Shown in pieces: positions 36,483-46,967 of a DNA stretch of 64,000 nucleotides; the stretch's first letter is position 1; every line of letters starts with the position of its first letter. The position numbers were made by a program, and so were the translations under genes. This DNA is from Hoeflea algicola (GTDB lineage: Bacteria; Pseudomonadota; Alphaproteobacteria; Rhizobiales; Rhizobiaceae), in contig NZ_JAOVZR010000001.1 of NCBI RefSeq assembly GCF_026619415.1, positions 2,898,501 through 2,962,500 of the forward strand. The letters are read 5' to 3'. Under the pieces are notes generated by a model, which was given only the letters and a program-made list of their open reading frames with translations, was not told the origin of the DNA and made no database searches.

Positions 36483-37625
36483 ATGGCCGTCCACCGCAAG
36501 CCTGTTTCGGCGCACAAGCGCATCGTCATCAAGATTGGCTCGGCGTTGCTGGTTGACCGCAAAAGCGGCCTCAAGGTGGCCTGGCTGGATTCGCTTTGCA
36601 CCGACATTGCCGAACTGAAGGCCGCCGGATCCGAGGTTCTGGTAGTTTCCTCCGGCGCCATCGCGCTGGGGCGCACCGTGCTCGGGCTTCACGCCGGTGC
36701 GCTGCGACTTGAGGAAAGCCAGGCCGCAGCCGCAGTCGGCCAGATCGCCCTCGCCCGGTCATGGTCCACCGGGCTGTCGGGCCATGACATTGTCGCCGGC
36801 CAGATCCTGCTCACCCTCGGCGACACCGAGGAACGACGGCGCTATCTCAACGCCCGCGCCACCATGACCGAACTGATGCGCCGGGGCGCGGTGCCGATCA
36901 TCAACGAAAACGACACCGTCGCCACCTCGGAAATCCGCTATGGCGACAACGACCGGCTGGCCGCCCGCGTTGCCACCATGATCGGCGCCGATCTGCTGGT
37001 GCTGATGTCCGATATTGACGGGCTCTACACCGCACCACCCGCTACCGATCCCGACGCACGGTACATCGAGATCATCGACGCCATCGGCCCGGATATCGAG
37101 GCGATGGCCGGTGATGCCGGCTCCGAACTCTCGCGCGGCGGCATGAAAACCAAGATCGACGCCGGCAAGATCGCCACCGGCGCCGGCTGCGCCATGATCA
37201 TCGCCTCCGGCAAGACCGACCACCCGCTTTCCGCCATCGACAACGGTGCCCGCTCAAGCTGGTTTGCACCTTCCGGCACGCCGCAATCGGCGCGCAAGAC
37301 CTGGATAGCCGGACAGCTCGATCCATCGGGGAGATTGTTGATCGACGCCGGAGCCGAACGAGCGCTGCGCTCGGGCAAAAGCCTGCTGCCGGCCGGCGTT
37401 CGATCCATTGTCGGTGAATTCCACCGCGGCGACCCGGTAGCCCTCTGCGATGCGTCGGGCCGCGAAATCGCCCGTGGACTGTCGGGCTATGACGCAGAGG
37501 AAGCGCGCCGTATCGCCGGCCGCAAGTCGAGCGAGATCGAGGCCATTCTCGGCTATTCCGGTCGCGCCGCGATGATCCACCGCGACGACATGGTAATTAC
37601 CTCCGGCAAGGGCTTGGGCGTTTGA
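36483..37625 (+). CDS. proB: Glutamate 5-kinase
   Basis: The 380-residue protein phosphorylates glutamate in the first step of proline synthesis. The amino-acid kinase domain shows [45 protein letters not shown] and [18 protein letters not shown]-terminal PUA domain (about residues 280-370) follows, as in the long ProB form. It starts directly after obgE and is followed by proA, so the pathway genes are in one unit. Confidence 0.98.
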   Translation: MAVHRKPVSAHKRIVIKIGSALLVDRKSGLKVAWLDSLCTDIAELKAAGSEVLVVSSGAIALGRTVLGLHAGALRLEESQAAAAVGQIALARSWSTGLSGHDIVAGQILLTLGDTEERRRYLNARATMTELMRRGAVPIINENDTVATSEIRYGDNDRLAARVATMIGADLLVLMSDIDGLYTAPPATDPDARYIEIIDAIGPDIEAMAGDAGSELSRGGMKTKIDAGKIATGAGCAMIIASGKTDHPLSAIDNGARSSWFAPSGTPQSARKTWIAGQLDPSGRLLIDAGAERALRSGKSLLPAGVRSIVGEFHRGDPVALCDASGREIARGLSGYDAEEARRIAGRKSSEIEAILGYSGRAAMIHRDDMVITSGKGLGV

Positions 37626-37709
37626 TCCGTGGCAATGGCGCAACGCCGCTTTACGCCATCCCGCTGATTGCGTAAGAAATGCGCTTGATCGCCCGCCGGG
37701 AGACCCGCC

Positions 37710-38993
37710 ATGCTTGAAAAGACCAGTCCACAATCCGACGTCGCCGAAGTGATGGCCGATATCGGCCGCCGCGCCAAGGCAGCAGCCCGGCCACTGGCGA
37801 TTGCCGGCACCGAGCGGAAGAACCGCGCACTGGAAGCCATGGCGAACGCCATCGACAATCGCCGTGCCGAGATCCTGACTGCCAATGCGCGCGACGTCGA
37901 AGCCGCCCGAGCCGGTGGCATGGCCAGTTCCTTTATCGACCGGCTGCAGCTGGATGACGCCCGCATCGACGCGATCATCACAGGCATTCGTGCCATCGCC
38001 CAACTGGATGACCCGGTTGGTGGAGTGATTGCCGCTTGGGAACGACCCAACGGGCTGAAGATCGAGCGCGTCCGCACGCCGCTCGGCGTCATCGGCGTCA
38101 TCTATGAAAGCCGCCCCAATGTCACCGCCGATGCCGGCGCCCTGTGCCTCAAGGCAGGCAATGCCGTCATCCTGCGCGGTGGATCGGATTCGTTTCATTC
38201 CTCCCGCGCCATCCATGCCTGCCTGGTCGATGGTCTTCAAAGTGCTGGCCTGCCCGCCGACGCCATCCAGATGGTGCCGCTGAGCGACCGCGCCGCTGTC
38301 GGCGAATTGCTGACCGGCCTTGATGGTGCTGTCGACGTCATCGTCCCGCGCGGCGGCAAGAGCCTTGTCGCCCGGGTACAGGCCGATGCACGGGTGCCGG
38401 TGTTCGCCCATCTCGAGGGCATTTGCCATATCTATGTCGACGCTTCCGCCGACCCGAAAATGGCCCGCGCCATAGTCACCAACGCCAAGATGCGCCGTAC
38501 CGGCATCTGCGGCGCAGTCGAAACGCTGCTGCTTGACCGTCACCTCGAACCGCAGGTGGCAAAGGGCATCCTCGGGGACCTTGCCGCCGCCGGCTGCGAA
38601 GTGCGCGGCGATGATGCAGTGCAATCATTGCTGTCCGAGGCCGTACCTGCCAGCGATGAGGACTGGCGCACCGAATATCTCGACGCCATCATCTCGGCGC
38701 GGTTTGTCGATGACATCGGCGGCGCCATCGACCACATCTCCCGTTATTCGTCGGGCCACACCGAAGCGGTGATCGCCGAGGATGCCGGCGTCGTCAGCCG
38801 CTTTTTCAACGAGGTTGATTCCGCAATCCTGCTGCACAACGCCTCGACCCAGTTTGCCGATGGCGGCGAATTCGGCATGGGCGCGGAGATCGGCATCGCC
38901 ACCGGCAAGATGCACGCCCGCGGCCCGGTTGGCGTCGAACAGCTGACATCCTTCAAATATCGCGTGCACGGCGCGGGCCAGACCCGGCCCTGA
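37710..38993 (+). CDS. proA: Gamma-glutamyl phosphate reductase
   Basis: The 427-residue enzyme reduces glutamyl-5-phosphate to the semialdehyde, the second step of proline synthesis. It has the ProA aldehyde-dehydrogenase-type fold with [32 protein letters not shown] and the active-site region [16 protein letters not shown], with the catalytic Cys. A gggaga binding site precedes the ATG. It lies between proB and nadD. Confidence 0.98.
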   Translation: MLEKTSPQSDVAEVMADIGRRAKAAARPLAIAGTERKNRALEAMANAIDNRRAEILTANARDVEAARAGGMASSFIDRLQLDDARIDAIITGIRAIAQLDDPVGGVIAAWERPNGLKIERVRTPLGVIGVIYESRPNVTADAGALCLKAGNAVILRGGSDSFHSSRAIHACLVDGLQSAGLPADAIQMVPLSDRAAVGELLTGLDGAVDVIVPRGGKSLVARVQADARVPVFAHLEGICHIYVDASADPKMARAIVTNAKMRRTGICGAVETLLLDRHLEPQVAKGILGDLAAAGCEVRGDDAVQSLLSEAVPASDEDWRTEYLDAIISARFVDDIGGAIDHISRYSSGHTEAVIAEDAGVVSRFFNEVDSAILLHNASTQFADGGEFGMGAEIGIATGKMHARGPVGVEQLTSFKYRVHGAGQTRP

Positions 38994-38995
38994 CG

Positions 38996-39634
38996 GTGGA
39001 GCACACCTATACGCCGCCATTCCTGAAAATGCCGCATGTTGAGAAAGGCATGCGCGTCGGTCTGTTCGGCGGGTCCTTCAATCCGCCCCACCAAGGCCAT
39101 GTGCTGGTTGCAGAGATCGCCCTGAGACGACTGGGTCTGGATCAATTGTGGTGGATGGTGACGCCAGGAAATCCGCTCAAGAACCATGGAGAACTGGCAA
39201 CCCTTGAAGAACGCGTCGAACTGAGCCGGCAGATTGCCCCCGGCCCGCGGGTCAAGGTCACTGCGTTTGAGGCGGCCAATGGGTTGCATTACACGGCGCA
39301 GACGTTGGCATTCGTCAAGGCCCGTAATCCCGGCGTGCGCTTTGTCTGGGTGATGGGCGCCGACAATCTGAAATATTTCCACCTTTGGCAGAACTGGCGC
39401 GGCATTGCCGAAACCTTCCCCATCGCCGTGATCGACCGGCCTGGTGCGACACTCGCCTATCTGTCATCGAAAATGGCCAAGGCCTACGATCAGGCCCGCA
39501 TCGACGAGGATGACGCTGGTGTTTTGCCGTTCCTCAAGGCTCCCGCATGGACCTTCATCCATGGCCCGCGTTCGCCATTGTCTTCCAGCGCAATCCGCCA
39601 GGCCCGCGCAGACCCGTCAAATTCGACGTCTTGA
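38996..39634 (+). CDS. nadD: Nicotinate-nucleotide adenylyltransferase
   Basis: The protein catalyses the transfer of AMP to nicotinate mononucleotide in NAD synthesis. It has GLFGGSFNPPHQGHVLVAE (the nucleotidyltransferase HxGH motif) and SPLSSSAIRQ near the C-terminus, for the SxTxxR-like site. The GTG at 38996 gives 212 residues. ATGs at 39029 and 39050 are alternatives closer to the conserved core. It is two bases after proA, with rsfS following. Confidence 0.95.
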   Translation: MEHTYTPPFLKMPHVEKGMRVGLFGGSFNPPHQGHVLVAEIALRRLGLDQLWWMVTPGNPLKNHGELATLEERVELSRQIAPGPRVKVTAFEAANGLHYTAQTLAFVKARNPGVRFVWVMGADNLKYFHLWQNWRGIAETFPIAVIDRPGATLAYLSSKMAKAYDQARIDEDDAGVLPFLKAPAWTFIHGPRSPLSSSAIRQARADPSNSTS

Positions 39635-39680
39635 AATTGTAATGGGTCCATGACTATCTTGAAGGTACGGCGCATTTGTT

Positions 39681-40142
39681 TTGACGCGTGCGTCGTTTGT
39701 TGGACTGTTCAGGACAAGGAAAGGAACCACCCTGAGAACAGCACACGATAAGGGAAACGCGACGAGCGGTTTCTCCCAGGCGGCGGGTAGCGGCGAACGT
39801 ACCGCTTTGCGCCAGCTTCAACTGGTCCGTGAAAATCTCGCGGACTCCAAGGCGGAAGACGTCGTTTTCATCGACATTGAGGGTAAATCGGCCCTGGCTG
39901 ATTTCATGGTAGTGGCCTCCGGTCGCTCCAACCGTCATGTTGCCGCAGTCTGCGACCGTCTGATCAGCGAACTCAAGGATGCCGGTTTCGGTACCCCGCG
40001 GGTCGAGGGTCTGGCGACCGGCGACTGGGTATTGATCGATGCCGGTGATGTCATAATCCACATCTTCCGACCCGAAATCCGGGAATTCTACAATATCGAG
40101 AAGATGTGGCAGGCAGAAGCCGAGGACGAAAAACTGCACTGA
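39681..40142 (+). CDS. rsfS: Ribosome silencing factor RsfS
   Basis: The protein has the DUF143/RsfS core LADSKAEDVVFIDIEGKSALADF, MVVASGRSNRHVAAV and WVLIDAGDVIIHIFRPEIREFYNIEKMW. RsfS binds L14 and keeps ribosomal subunits apart in slow growth. The start is uncertain: the frame opens with TTG 39681 without a clear binding site, while a CTG at 39732 follows aggaaagga. The gene lies between nadD and rlmH, the normal order. Confidence 0.93.
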   Translation: MTRASFVGLFRTRKGTTLRTAHDKGNATSGFSQAAGSGERTALRQLQLVRENLADSKAEDVVFIDIEGKSALADFMVVASGRSNRHVAAVCDRLISELKDAGFGTPRVEGLATGDWVLIDAGDVIIHIFRPEIREFYNIEKMWQAEAEDEKLH

Positions 40143-40355
40143 CCGTCCCGGTCGGATCGGTCTCATACGGTTGTCTGCACCGACTGAATGAACCCAGATC
40201 CGGGGCCCGGGCCTGAAGGATCTGTCGGGCGTGTGCGAATTCACGCGTCACTCCAGCCATGCGGTTTGCATGGGCTCGGGGGTGGCGCCCAGACTCCATC
40301 CGTTGCGCATCGTTTCCCAAAACGCGGCGCGGCCGGCAAGACTGCAGGTTCCAAT

Positions 40356-40838
40356 ATGCGCATCACCCTATTTGCCGTCGGCCGGCTCAAGTCCGGGCCC
40401 GAAAGCGAGCTCGCGACCCGCTATCTTGATCGTTTCGCCAAGGCCGGCACCGCGATCGGGCTGGATTTCGCCCGCGTCATCGAGGTGGCAGAAAGCCGTG
40501 CCGCCACCACGGAACTGCGCAAGCGCGAGGAAGCTGCGCTACTCGAGCGCAGCCTGCCCGATGGCGCCGCGCTGATCCTGCTCGACGAACGCGGCAAGAC
40601 GCCCGATTCCCCCGACTTCGCCGATCGGCTGGCAAGGCTGCGGGACGACGGGCGGCGCGACCTGGTGCTGGCGATTGGTGGGCCCGATGGGCTGGACCCC
40701 GCATTGCATGCCCGCGCCGACGCCATCATCTGTTTTGGCCGCATGACCTGGCCACACCAGCTGGTGCGCATCATGGCGGCTGAGCAGCTCTATCGCGCCG
40801 TCACCATATTGTCAGGCCACCCCTATCATCGCTCCTAA
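40356..40838 (+). CDS. rlmH: 23S rRNA (pseudouridine(1915)-N(3))-methyltransferase RlmH
   Basis: The 160-residue SPOUT-family enzyme begins MRITLFAVGRLKSGPE and contains LLDERGKTPDSPDFADRL, LAIGGPDGLDP and the C-terminal knot region RMTWPHQLVRIMAAEQLYRAVTI ending HPYHRS, as in RlmH. The frame is open further upstream, but ATG 40356 gives the usual length. It methylates the 23S helix 69 pseudouridine. Confidence 0.97.
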   Translation: MRITLFAVGRLKSGPESELATRYLDRFAKAGTAIGLDFARVIEVAESRAATTELRKREEAALLERSLPDGAALILLDERGKTPDSPDFADRLARLRDDGRRDLVLAIGGPDGLDPALHARADAIICFGRMTWPHQLVRIMAAEQLYRAVTILSGHPYHRS

Positions 40839-40928
40839 GCAAACCTCCGCTTAGGGATCGCAAAGAAGTGATCCGTCGCGAGCCTATGGTTCATGGAGCG
40901 TTAACGCCGAATTCGCTAGGATAGGAAA

Positions 40929-42338
40929 ATGTCGAACGTCCAATCCTCATGGATTCCGGCTGGCGTTCCGCTGGCTTCAGCAGCCCTGTTCGGCTTCCGC
41001 GCAGTGCTGGTTTCGTTGCTGCTTGCGCTATCCTTACCCGCTGGCGCGACTGAGCTCGATGACGACGAAATCAGCGCCGTGACCGGCGACCTCGAACAGC
41101 AAAAACAGGCCAGTAATCTCGAACTGATGACGGTTGCTGAGCAGGCCGCTGCCGCCACCCGCGCGCTCACCGCCCTGCAACAAGACATCGCTGCGCTGCG
41201 CAGCGACCAGCAGGCACTTGACCAGAAGATCGCGGCCACCGCCGCCCGGCGCGCCGATCTGGATCAGCGCATTGCCGCCGGCGAGCAGGCAATGGCCGAT
41301 CTGTCCGAGCGCCACGACGCGGTTCGCCTGTCGCTGGTATCGCGCCGCGCCGTGCTGGCCGAGGTGCTTGCCGCGCTGCAGCGAATCGGCCGCGATCCGC
41401 CGCCGGCGCTGTTGGTCAGCCCCGAAGACGCGCTTTCATCCGTCCGCAGCGCCATCCTGCTGGGCGCCGTGGTGCCCGAGATCCGCGCTGAAACCGAGGC
41501 GCTGGCCAGCGACCTGAAGGAATTGGCATCGCTCAGACAGGCGATCACGGAAGAGCGCAGCGCACTGGCCAAGGCGCTCTCCGACAATGACGCAGAGGAG
41601 CAGCGACTGTCCAACCTCGCCGCCGAAAAGGAGGCTCTGCACGCCGAAAGCGAACGCCGCCTCGAACGTGAACAACAGCGCGCCGAAGCTCTAACCGAGC
41701 GCTCTGCCGAGCTCGAATCGGTGATCGCTTCGCTCGCCGGCGAGATCGAAACCATCAGGCAGGCAGCCGAAGCCGCCCGCAAGGCCGAAGAGGACCGCCA
41801 GCGCCGGCTCGCCGAGCAATTGGAACGCGCCCGCGCCTACGCCGCCGTGGCGCTGCCCGACAAAAACCGCATTGCACCGGCATATGCTTTCTCGAAATTG
41901 CTGGGAGCATTGGACCGGCCGGTGGCCGGCGACACCATTCGCTATTTTGGCGCCGATGACGGCGCTGGGCATCCGCTGGCTGGCGAGATCGTTGCCACCG
42001 GCAAGGGCGCCACGGTGCTGGCCCCTGTCGACGGCTGGGTCGTCTATGCGGGACCCTTCAGAAGCTACGGTCAGGTGGTCATTCTCGATACCGGTGAAAA
42101 GCATCATGTGGTTCTTGCCGGAATGGAAAAGCTCAAGGTCTCAACCGGCCGCTTCGTTCTTTCAGGCGAGCCGGTGGCCACCATGGGGCAGACAAGATTC
42201 GCAGGCGCGTCGGCATTGACGCTGGCATCGGAGCGGCCAACGCTCTACATTGAGTTCAGAAAAGACGGTCAACCCGTTGATCCGCGCGCATGGTGGAAAG
42301 ACGAGATGTCTTCAGGAAAGGTAAGCAATGATACGTAA
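40929..42338 (+). CDS. Murein hydrolase activator EnvC family protein (M23 peptidase fold)
   Basis: The 469-residue protein has an N-terminal signal/membrane segment (about residues 20-38, LFGFRAVLVSLLLALSLPAG). Long coiled coils follow at 40-300 and a C-terminal LytM/M23 domain contains GWVVYAGPFRSYGQVVILD. The usual zinc histidines of active M23 enzymes are only partly present, as in EnvC-type activators of amidases. It overlaps the ctpA start by 11 bases, a typical Rhizobiales pair. It acts in the periplasm in cell separation. Confidence 0.92.
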   Translation: MSNVQSSWIPAGVPLASAALFGFRAVLVSLLLALSLPAGATELDDDEISAVTGDLEQQKQASNLELMTVAEQAAAATRALTALQQDIAALRSDQQALDQKIAATAARRADLDQRIAAGEQAMADLSERHDAVRLSLVSRRAVLAEVLAALQRIGRDPPPALLVSPEDALSSVRSAILLGAVVPEIRAETEALASDLKELASLRQAITEERSALAKALSDNDAEEQRLSNLAAEKEALHAESERRLEREQQRAEALTERSAELESVIASLAGEIETIRQAAEAARKAEEDRQRRLAEQLERARAYAAVALPDKNRIAPAYAFSKLLGALDRPVAGDTIRYFGADDGAGHPLAGEIVATGKGATVLAPVDGWVVYAGPFRSYGQVVILDTGEKHHVVLAGMEKLKVSTGRFVLSGEPVATMGQTRFAGASALTLASERPTLYIEFRKDGQPVDPRAWWKDEMSSGKVSNDT

Positions 42339-43650
42339 GGTGACACTTCTGGCTGTCGGCGCCCTGATGGGAGCGACTGCTGTGAGCGCGGTCAATTCAT
42401 TTGGCGGCTCTGCCAACGCGGCGGGAACAGCGACCTACCGGCAACTCGCCATTTTCGGCAATGTCTTCGAACGCGTCCGCGCCCAATACGTAACGCCGCC
42501 CGAGGAAGACAAGCTGATCGAAAGCGCCATCGACGGCATGCTGACGTCGCTCGACCCGCACTCGAGCTACCTCAACCAGGAAGCCGCCGATGACATGCGA
42601 ACCCAGACCCGCGGTGAATTCGGCGGGCTCGGCATCGAAGTCACCATGGAAGACGAACTGGTCAAGGTGATCACACCGATCGACGACACCCCCGCCTCCC
42701 GTGCCGGGGTTCTCTCCGGCGACTTCATCTCCGAAATCGACGGTGAAGCTGTGCGCGGCCTGTCGCTCGCTCAGGCCGTCGACAAGATGCGCGGCCCGGT
42801 CAACACCGCGATCGAACTCACCGTGCTGCGCGAAGGCGCCGACCAGCCGATCAAGATCAAGGTTGTGCGCGACATCATCGCGGTCAAGGCAGTTCGGTTC
42901 CGCGCCGAGGGCGATGTCGGTTACCTGCGGGTGATCTCGTTTACCGAAAAGACCTATGACGATCTTTCCGATGCCATCGAGACCATCACCAAGGAAATCG
43001 GCGAAGACAAACTCAAGGGCTTCGTGCTTGATCTCCGACTCAATCCGGGCGGACTGCTCGATCAGGCAATCAGCGTTTCCGACGCCTTCCTCGATCGCGG
43101 CGAAATCGTCTCGACCCGCGGCCGTAATCCCGAGGAAACCCGGCGCTTCAATTCGCGGCCCGGCGATCTGATCGGCGGCAAGCCAGTGATCGTGCTGATC
43201 AATGGCGGCTCGGCTTCGGCCTCGGAAATCGTCGCCGGCGCGCTTCAGGATCACCGCCGCGCCACCATTCTGGGCACCCGTTCGTTCGGCAAGGGATCGG
43301 TGCAGACCATCATCCCGTTGGATTCGTCGACGGCGCTGCGGCTGACCACGGCACTCTATTACACGCCGTCAGGCACCTCGATCCAGGGCACAGGCATCAA
43401 GCCTGACATTCGCGTCGAGGAGCCGGTGCCTGAAGAATTGCGCGGGCGTGTGAAGCCTTCCGGCGAAAGCGAACTGCGCGGCCACATCCAGGGTGAGAAC
43501 GAGGACGACGAAGGTTCGGGCTCGATCGCCTACGTACCGCCGGACCCGAAGGACGACGTGCAGCTCAACTATGCTTACGACCTGCTGCGTGGCACCAAGA
43601 CCGATCCGGCCTTCCCGCCCAGCCCCGAACAGGCTGCCGTCAAGAACTGA
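42328..43650 (+). CDS. ctpA: C-terminal processing peptidase, S41 family
   Basis: The 440-residue periplasmic serine protease has a signal-like N-terminus and a PDZ domain at about residues 90-170 (GGLGIEVTMEDELVKV, SRAGVLSGDFISEIDG). The S41 core has the catalytic serine in NGGSASASEIVAGAL and the lysine in SFGKGSVQT. It follows the EnvC-like gene with overlap. A long hairpin is present after its stop. Confidence 0.96.
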   Translation: MIRKVTLLAVGALMGATAVSAVNSFGGSANAAGTATYRQLAIFGNVFERVRAQYVTPPEEDKLIESAIDGMLTSLDPHSSYLNQEAADDMRTQTRGEFGGLGIEVTMEDELVKVITPIDDTPASRAGVLSGDFISEIDGEAVRGLSLAQAVDKMRGPVNTAIELTVLREGADQPIKIKVVRDIIAVKAVRFRAEGDVGYLRVISFTEKTYDDLSDAIETITKEIGEDKLKGFVLDLRLNPGGLLDQAISVSDAFLDRGEIVSTRGRNPEETRRFNSRPGDLIGGKPVIVLINGGSASASEIVAGALQDHRRATILGTRSFGKGSVQTIIPLDSSTALRLTTALYYTPSGTSIQGTGIKPDIRVEEPVPEELRGRVKPSGESELRGHIQGENEDDEGSGSIAYVPPDPKDDVQLNYAYDLLRGTKTDPAFPPSPEQAAVKN

Positions 43651-43662
43651 TGGACCGATTTT

Positions 43663-43707
43663 CCGCCGCCCCGCCTGCAACGCTACGGCTTGCAAGCGGG
43701 GCGGCGG
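43663..43707 (+). other. Intercistronic stem-loop between ctpA and the deacetylase gene
   Basis: A 12-bp perfect stem (ccgccgccccgc at 43663-43674 with its complement at 43696-43707) is extended inside by tgcaa/ttgca. No T-run follows, so it is not a normal terminator. It ends nine bases before ATG 43717 and could affect mRNA processing or translation of the downstream gene. Confidence 0.6.
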
Positions 43708-43716
43708 GCTGATTCA

Positions 43717-44997
43717 ATGACCGCCGCATCGGGATTCGGACAGAAGAACGTGGGCAACAATCTCCATCAACCGCTGGGTCAGGACCGCAAGCCGAAAGCT
43801 CGCGAGGGCAAAACGGCGGATTCGCATTGGGGTCGCCGGCTCGTCATCGCCGCCGTGCTGCTGGCTGTTGTCGGCGGCGCCGGTTGGATGGCGTTGTCAG
43901 GCGCGCGCGTCGAGACCACCGAAACCGCGGTGGTGATGCAGACATCCCGAACCGATGCCGCATCACAAGCGGCAAACGAAGCGACCGACGTATCACCCGC
44001 CGATGAAGAAGCCGAACTGGTCACCGACCAGGCTGGCACTGATGACACGCTGCCGGTACAGGACGGCAAATCCGGCGCCAAGATTGTTACCACCCTCGGC
44101 GACGATGGTGAGAAGCTGGAAAACATCACACCGGTCGACCGTGACAACAAACGGCCAGTGCTGCTCAAGATACCCGGCCGGATCGGGCAGAACCCCCGCC
44201 TTGCCCATTTGCCGGACCCTGCGGTGATCGAACAGACCGAAAACGGCCGGTTGCCGGTTCGCGGCGCCAATGGCGAACGTCCTTTCGATGTCTATGCCCG
44301 CCCCTGGTCGGGCGCACGCGGCGCCCGTATCGCCATCATCGTCGGCGGGTTGGGCCTGAGCCAGACCGGCACCCAATACGCCATCAAGGCCCTTCCCGAG
44401 GAAATCACCCTGGCCTTCGCCGCCAATGGCAACAGCCTGCAGCGCTGGATGCAGGAAGCCCGGCGCGGTGGCCACGAGATCCTGCTGCAGGTGCCGCTCG
44501 AACCCTTCGATTATCCCGCCAACGATCCCGGCCCGGGTACGCTGACCGTCGCAGCCGGCGCGGCGGCCAATCTCGAAGAGCTTCACGCGGCGATGAGCCA
44601 GATCACCAATTACACCGGTATCACCAATTTCATGGGTGGCCGGTTTCTGGCTGATCCCGACGCGCTGGAACCGATCATGCGCGACCTTGCCGACCGTGGT
44701 CTCATGTTTGTCGATGACGGCACCTCGGCGCGCTCACTGGCCGACCGCTTTGCCAAGACACTCGGGATTCCTTTCGCTGCCTCCGATATGGTGCTCGACG
44801 CCACGCAAGAGCGCGGCTACATTCTCTCCAAGCTGGATGATCTGGAACGGGTGGCCCGGCGCAATGGTCAGGCTGTTGGCGTTGCCTCGGCATTCGACGT
44901 CAGCGTCGACGCCATCGCCACCTGGAGCAATGAAGCCAAGGCCCGCGGAATCGAGATCGTCTCGGCCTCCGCGGTCGCCGACGATCCGGAACAATGA
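43717..44997 (+). CDS. Divergent polysaccharide deacetylase family protein
   Basis: The protein (426 residues from ATG 43717) has a cytoplasmic tail and one membrane segment (LVIAAVLLAVVGGAGWMAL). An acidic linker is followed by a YibQ-type divergent polysaccharide deacetylase domain with RIAIIVGGLGLSQTGTQYAI, HEILLQVPLEPFDYPANDPG and LMFVDDGTSARSL. GTG 43750 (VGNNLHQPLGQDRK) is an alternative start that fits how such proteins often begin. It lies between ctpA and rppH, the conserved order in this group. Confidence 0.9.
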   Translation: MTAASGFGQKNVGNNLHQPLGQDRKPKAREGKTADSHWGRRLVIAAVLLAVVGGAGWMALSGARVETTETAVVMQTSRTDAASQAANEATDVSPADEEAELVTDQAGTDDTLPVQDGKSGAKIVTTLGDDGEKLENITPVDRDNKRPVLLKIPGRIGQNPRLAHLPDPAVIEQTENGRLPVRGANGERPFDVYARPWSGARGARIAIIVGGLGLSQTGTQYAIKALPEEITLAFAANGNSLQRWMQEARRGGHEILLQVPLEPFDYPANDPGPGTLTVAAGAAANLEELHAAMSQITNYTGITNFMGGRFLADPDALEPIMRDLADRGLMFVDDGTSARSLADRFAKTLGIPFAASDMVLDATQERGYILSKLDDLERVARRNGQAVGVASAFDVSVDAIATWSNEAKARGIEIVSASAVADDPEQ

Positions 44998-45009
44998 ACG
45001 GGATGCTTG

Positions 45010-45546
45010 ATGGGCAACAAACAACGCAGCACCAGATCCGCCGCTGATCTGCCTTACCGGTTGTGCGCGGGAATCATGGTGCTCGACCACCGCGGGCTGG
45101 TTTGGGTCGGTCGGCGTATCGCCGCGGGCAACACCGAATATGACGGGTCCCCGCAGCTCTGGCAGATGCCACAGGGCGGCCTTGATAAGAACGAAGACCC
45201 GTATCAGGCAGCGCTGCGCGAACTCTATGAGGAAACCGGCATGAAGTCGGTCGAGCTGCTTGGCGAAGCGCCCGACTGGATCGATTATGATCTTCCCGAT
45301 CATCTTCTCGGCATCGGCCTCAAGGGCAAATATCGCGGCCAGCGGCAGCGCTGGTTCGCCTTGCGCTTTGTCGGCGATGAGAGCGAGATTCAGATCAATC
45401 CCCCGCCGGGCGGTCACCAGCCAGAATTTGATGTCTGGGACTGGAAACCCATGCAGGATCTGCCGCAGCTGATCGTTCCTTTCAAACGCAAGGCCTATGA
45501 ACAAGTGGTCGCGACATTTGCCCACCTCGCAGGCGCCCAGCAATGA
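45010..45546 (+). CDS. rppH: RNA pyrophosphohydrolase (Nudix)
   Basis: The 178-residue protein has the Nudix box [22 protein letters not shown] and the RppH start context [23 protein letters not shown]. It removes pyrophosphate from the 5' end of mRNA and so starts decay. ATG 45010 is chosen over the TTG one codon earlier. It overlaps the racemase gene by four bases. Confidence 0.95.
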   Translation: MGNKQRSTRSAADLPYRLCAGIMVLDHRGLVWVGRRIAAGNTEYDGSPQLWQMPQGGLDKNEDPYQAALRELYEETGMKSVELLGEAPDWIDYDLPDHLLGIGLKGKYRGQRQRWFALRFVGDESEIQINPPPGGHQPEFDVWDWKPMQDLPQLIVPFKRKAYEQVVATFAHLAGAQQ

Positions 45547-46247
45547 AATTGATCGGGCTGCTCGGCGGCGTCGGCTGGGAAACCACGGCCATCTACTACC
45601 GTCTGCTCAATGAATATACGCAGCGCGAACTGGGCGGTTATCATTCGGCCCGCATTCTCATCCATTCACTGGATTTTGGCGACATAGAAGGCCATCGACG
45701 CGCTGGCAACTGGGATGAGATCGGCCGTATCCTGTGCGAGGCGGCCGGCACGCTGAAGGCCGGCGGCGCCGAATTCATCGTGCTGGCGACCAACACCATG
45801 CACCGCATTGCCGACCGCATCAGCGCCGCTTCCGATCTCGAACTGCTTCACATCGCCGACCCTGTCGGAGCCAAACTGCGCACCGATGGTTTTACCAAGG
45901 TGGCTCTGCTTGGCACCCGGCACACCATGGAAAGCGATTTCTATCCGGTTGTCCTGGAGACACGCTACGGGCTTTCCGTCATCACGCCCGAACCGGATGA
46001 GCGCGCCGAGGTGCAGCGGATTATCAGCGACGAACTCAACCACGGCATCATCCGCGCGGGGTCTGAATATTTCGTCGGCGAACTGGTCAAGAAACTTCAC
46101 GCCCGCGGGGCCGAAGCGGTTATCCTCGGATGCTCTCACATCACTACGATCATCCCGCCGGAATGCGATGTCATTCCGGTCTATGACACCACCCGACTGC
46201 ACGCCCGCGCGGCGGTCAAACGCGCACTGGAGATCGGCCATGACTGA
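45543..46247 (+). CDS. Aspartate/glutamate racemase family protein
   Basis: The 234-residue protein starts [20 protein letters not shown] and contains the two cysteine/threonine-centred racemase blocks: [16 protein letters not shown], with Thr in place of the usual first cysteine, and [13 protein letters not shown]. Family members interconvert D- and L-aspartate or glutamate. The missing first cysteine suggests altered or one-sided chemistry, as in YgeA-type proteins. It overlaps rppH before it and the GNAT gene after it. Confidence 0.88.
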   Translation: MKLIGLLGGVGWETTAIYYRLLNEYTQRELGGYHSARILIHSLDFGDIEGHRRAGNWDEIGRILCEAAGTLKAGGAEFIVLATNTMHRIADRISAASDLELLHIADPVGAKLRTDGFTKVALLGTRHTMESDFYPVVLETRYGLSVITPEPDERAEVQRIISDELNHGIIRAGSEYFVGELVKKLHARGAEAVILGCSHITTIIPPECDVIPVYDTTRLHARAAVKRALEIGHD

Positions 46248-46776
46248 GTTGCGTGGCATAGCCGCAAAAACCCGCTACCGCCCCGGCGAAGCATCCGACC
46301 TGCCGGCAATCCGCGCTGTCGAGGCGCTCAGCTATGCCGGTGTCGAACCTGATGCCGGGCTTTCGGAGGCCCTTGTTACGGCATCCGTCGACACGCTCTC
46401 CCATATCGCTGAAATCGACGGTCAACTTGTAGGTCATATCCTGCTGACCCGGATTGACGGGCCCGAGCGGGCCCTGGCATTGGCGCCACTTGCGATCCTA
46501 CCAGACTGGCGCGACATGCAGATCGGCACAGAATTGGTGAGGCATGCCCTGCGGCGCGCCCGCAAAGATGGTTGGCGCTCTGTGTTTGTCTATGGGCAGC
46601 CCGACTATTACGGCCGCTTCGGCTTCAAGTCGCATCTCGCGGACCCCGCCGAGATCGGCTGGCAGGGACCACGCTTTCTGGCGCTGGAGCTGGTCAGTGG
46701 CGCGCTCAAGGGCTGGACCGGTCCGCTACGCTATCCCGAAGCCTATCAGGCCGTAGCTCACGCCCTGCAGCGATAG
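46240..46776 (+). CDS. GNAT family N-acetyltransferase (YhbS-like)
   Basis: The 178-residue protein has the GNAT core: YRPGEASDLPAIRAVEALSY, LAPLAILPDWRDMQIGTELVRHAL (acetyl-CoA loop) and VFVYGQPDYYGRFGF. The last block is typical of YhbS/predicted N-acetyltransferases. The frame is open upstream, but ATG 46240 fits the domain and overlaps the racemase stop by eight bases. The acceptor is unknown. Confidence 0.88.
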   Translation: MTELRGIAAKTRYRPGEASDLPAIRAVEALSYAGVEPDAGLSEALVTASVDTLSHIAEIDGQLVGHILLTRIDGPERALALAPLAILPDWRDMQIGTELVRHALRRARKDGWRSVFVYGQPDYYGRFGFKSHLADPAEIGWQGPRFLALELVSGALKGWTGPLRYPEAYQAVAHALQR

Positions 46777-46920
46777 AAGCGGCATCAGCGCCCAATTGGT
46801 GGGCTCCCGGGAACCTTCCAGATGAAAACACCGCATAGGTCGGGCAAATTCGCGCGAATGAGCTTCTACGCGCCTCCGTCGCCTTCCAATCACCCATAGC
46901 CGCTCTATCGACAAACAAAA

Positions 46921-46942
46921 AGGACGGCCCGAAGACCGCCCT
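46921..46942. terminator. Terminator downstream of atpC (bidirectional)
   Basis: The stem aggacgg/ccgccct (one mismatch) with an eight-base loop is flanked by ctttttg on the minus strand and tcttttc on the plus strand. It lies 26 bp after the stop of atpC and after the convergent GNAT gene. Confidence 0.7.
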
Positions 46943-46967
46943 CTTTTCATTCATGATTCGAATATGT

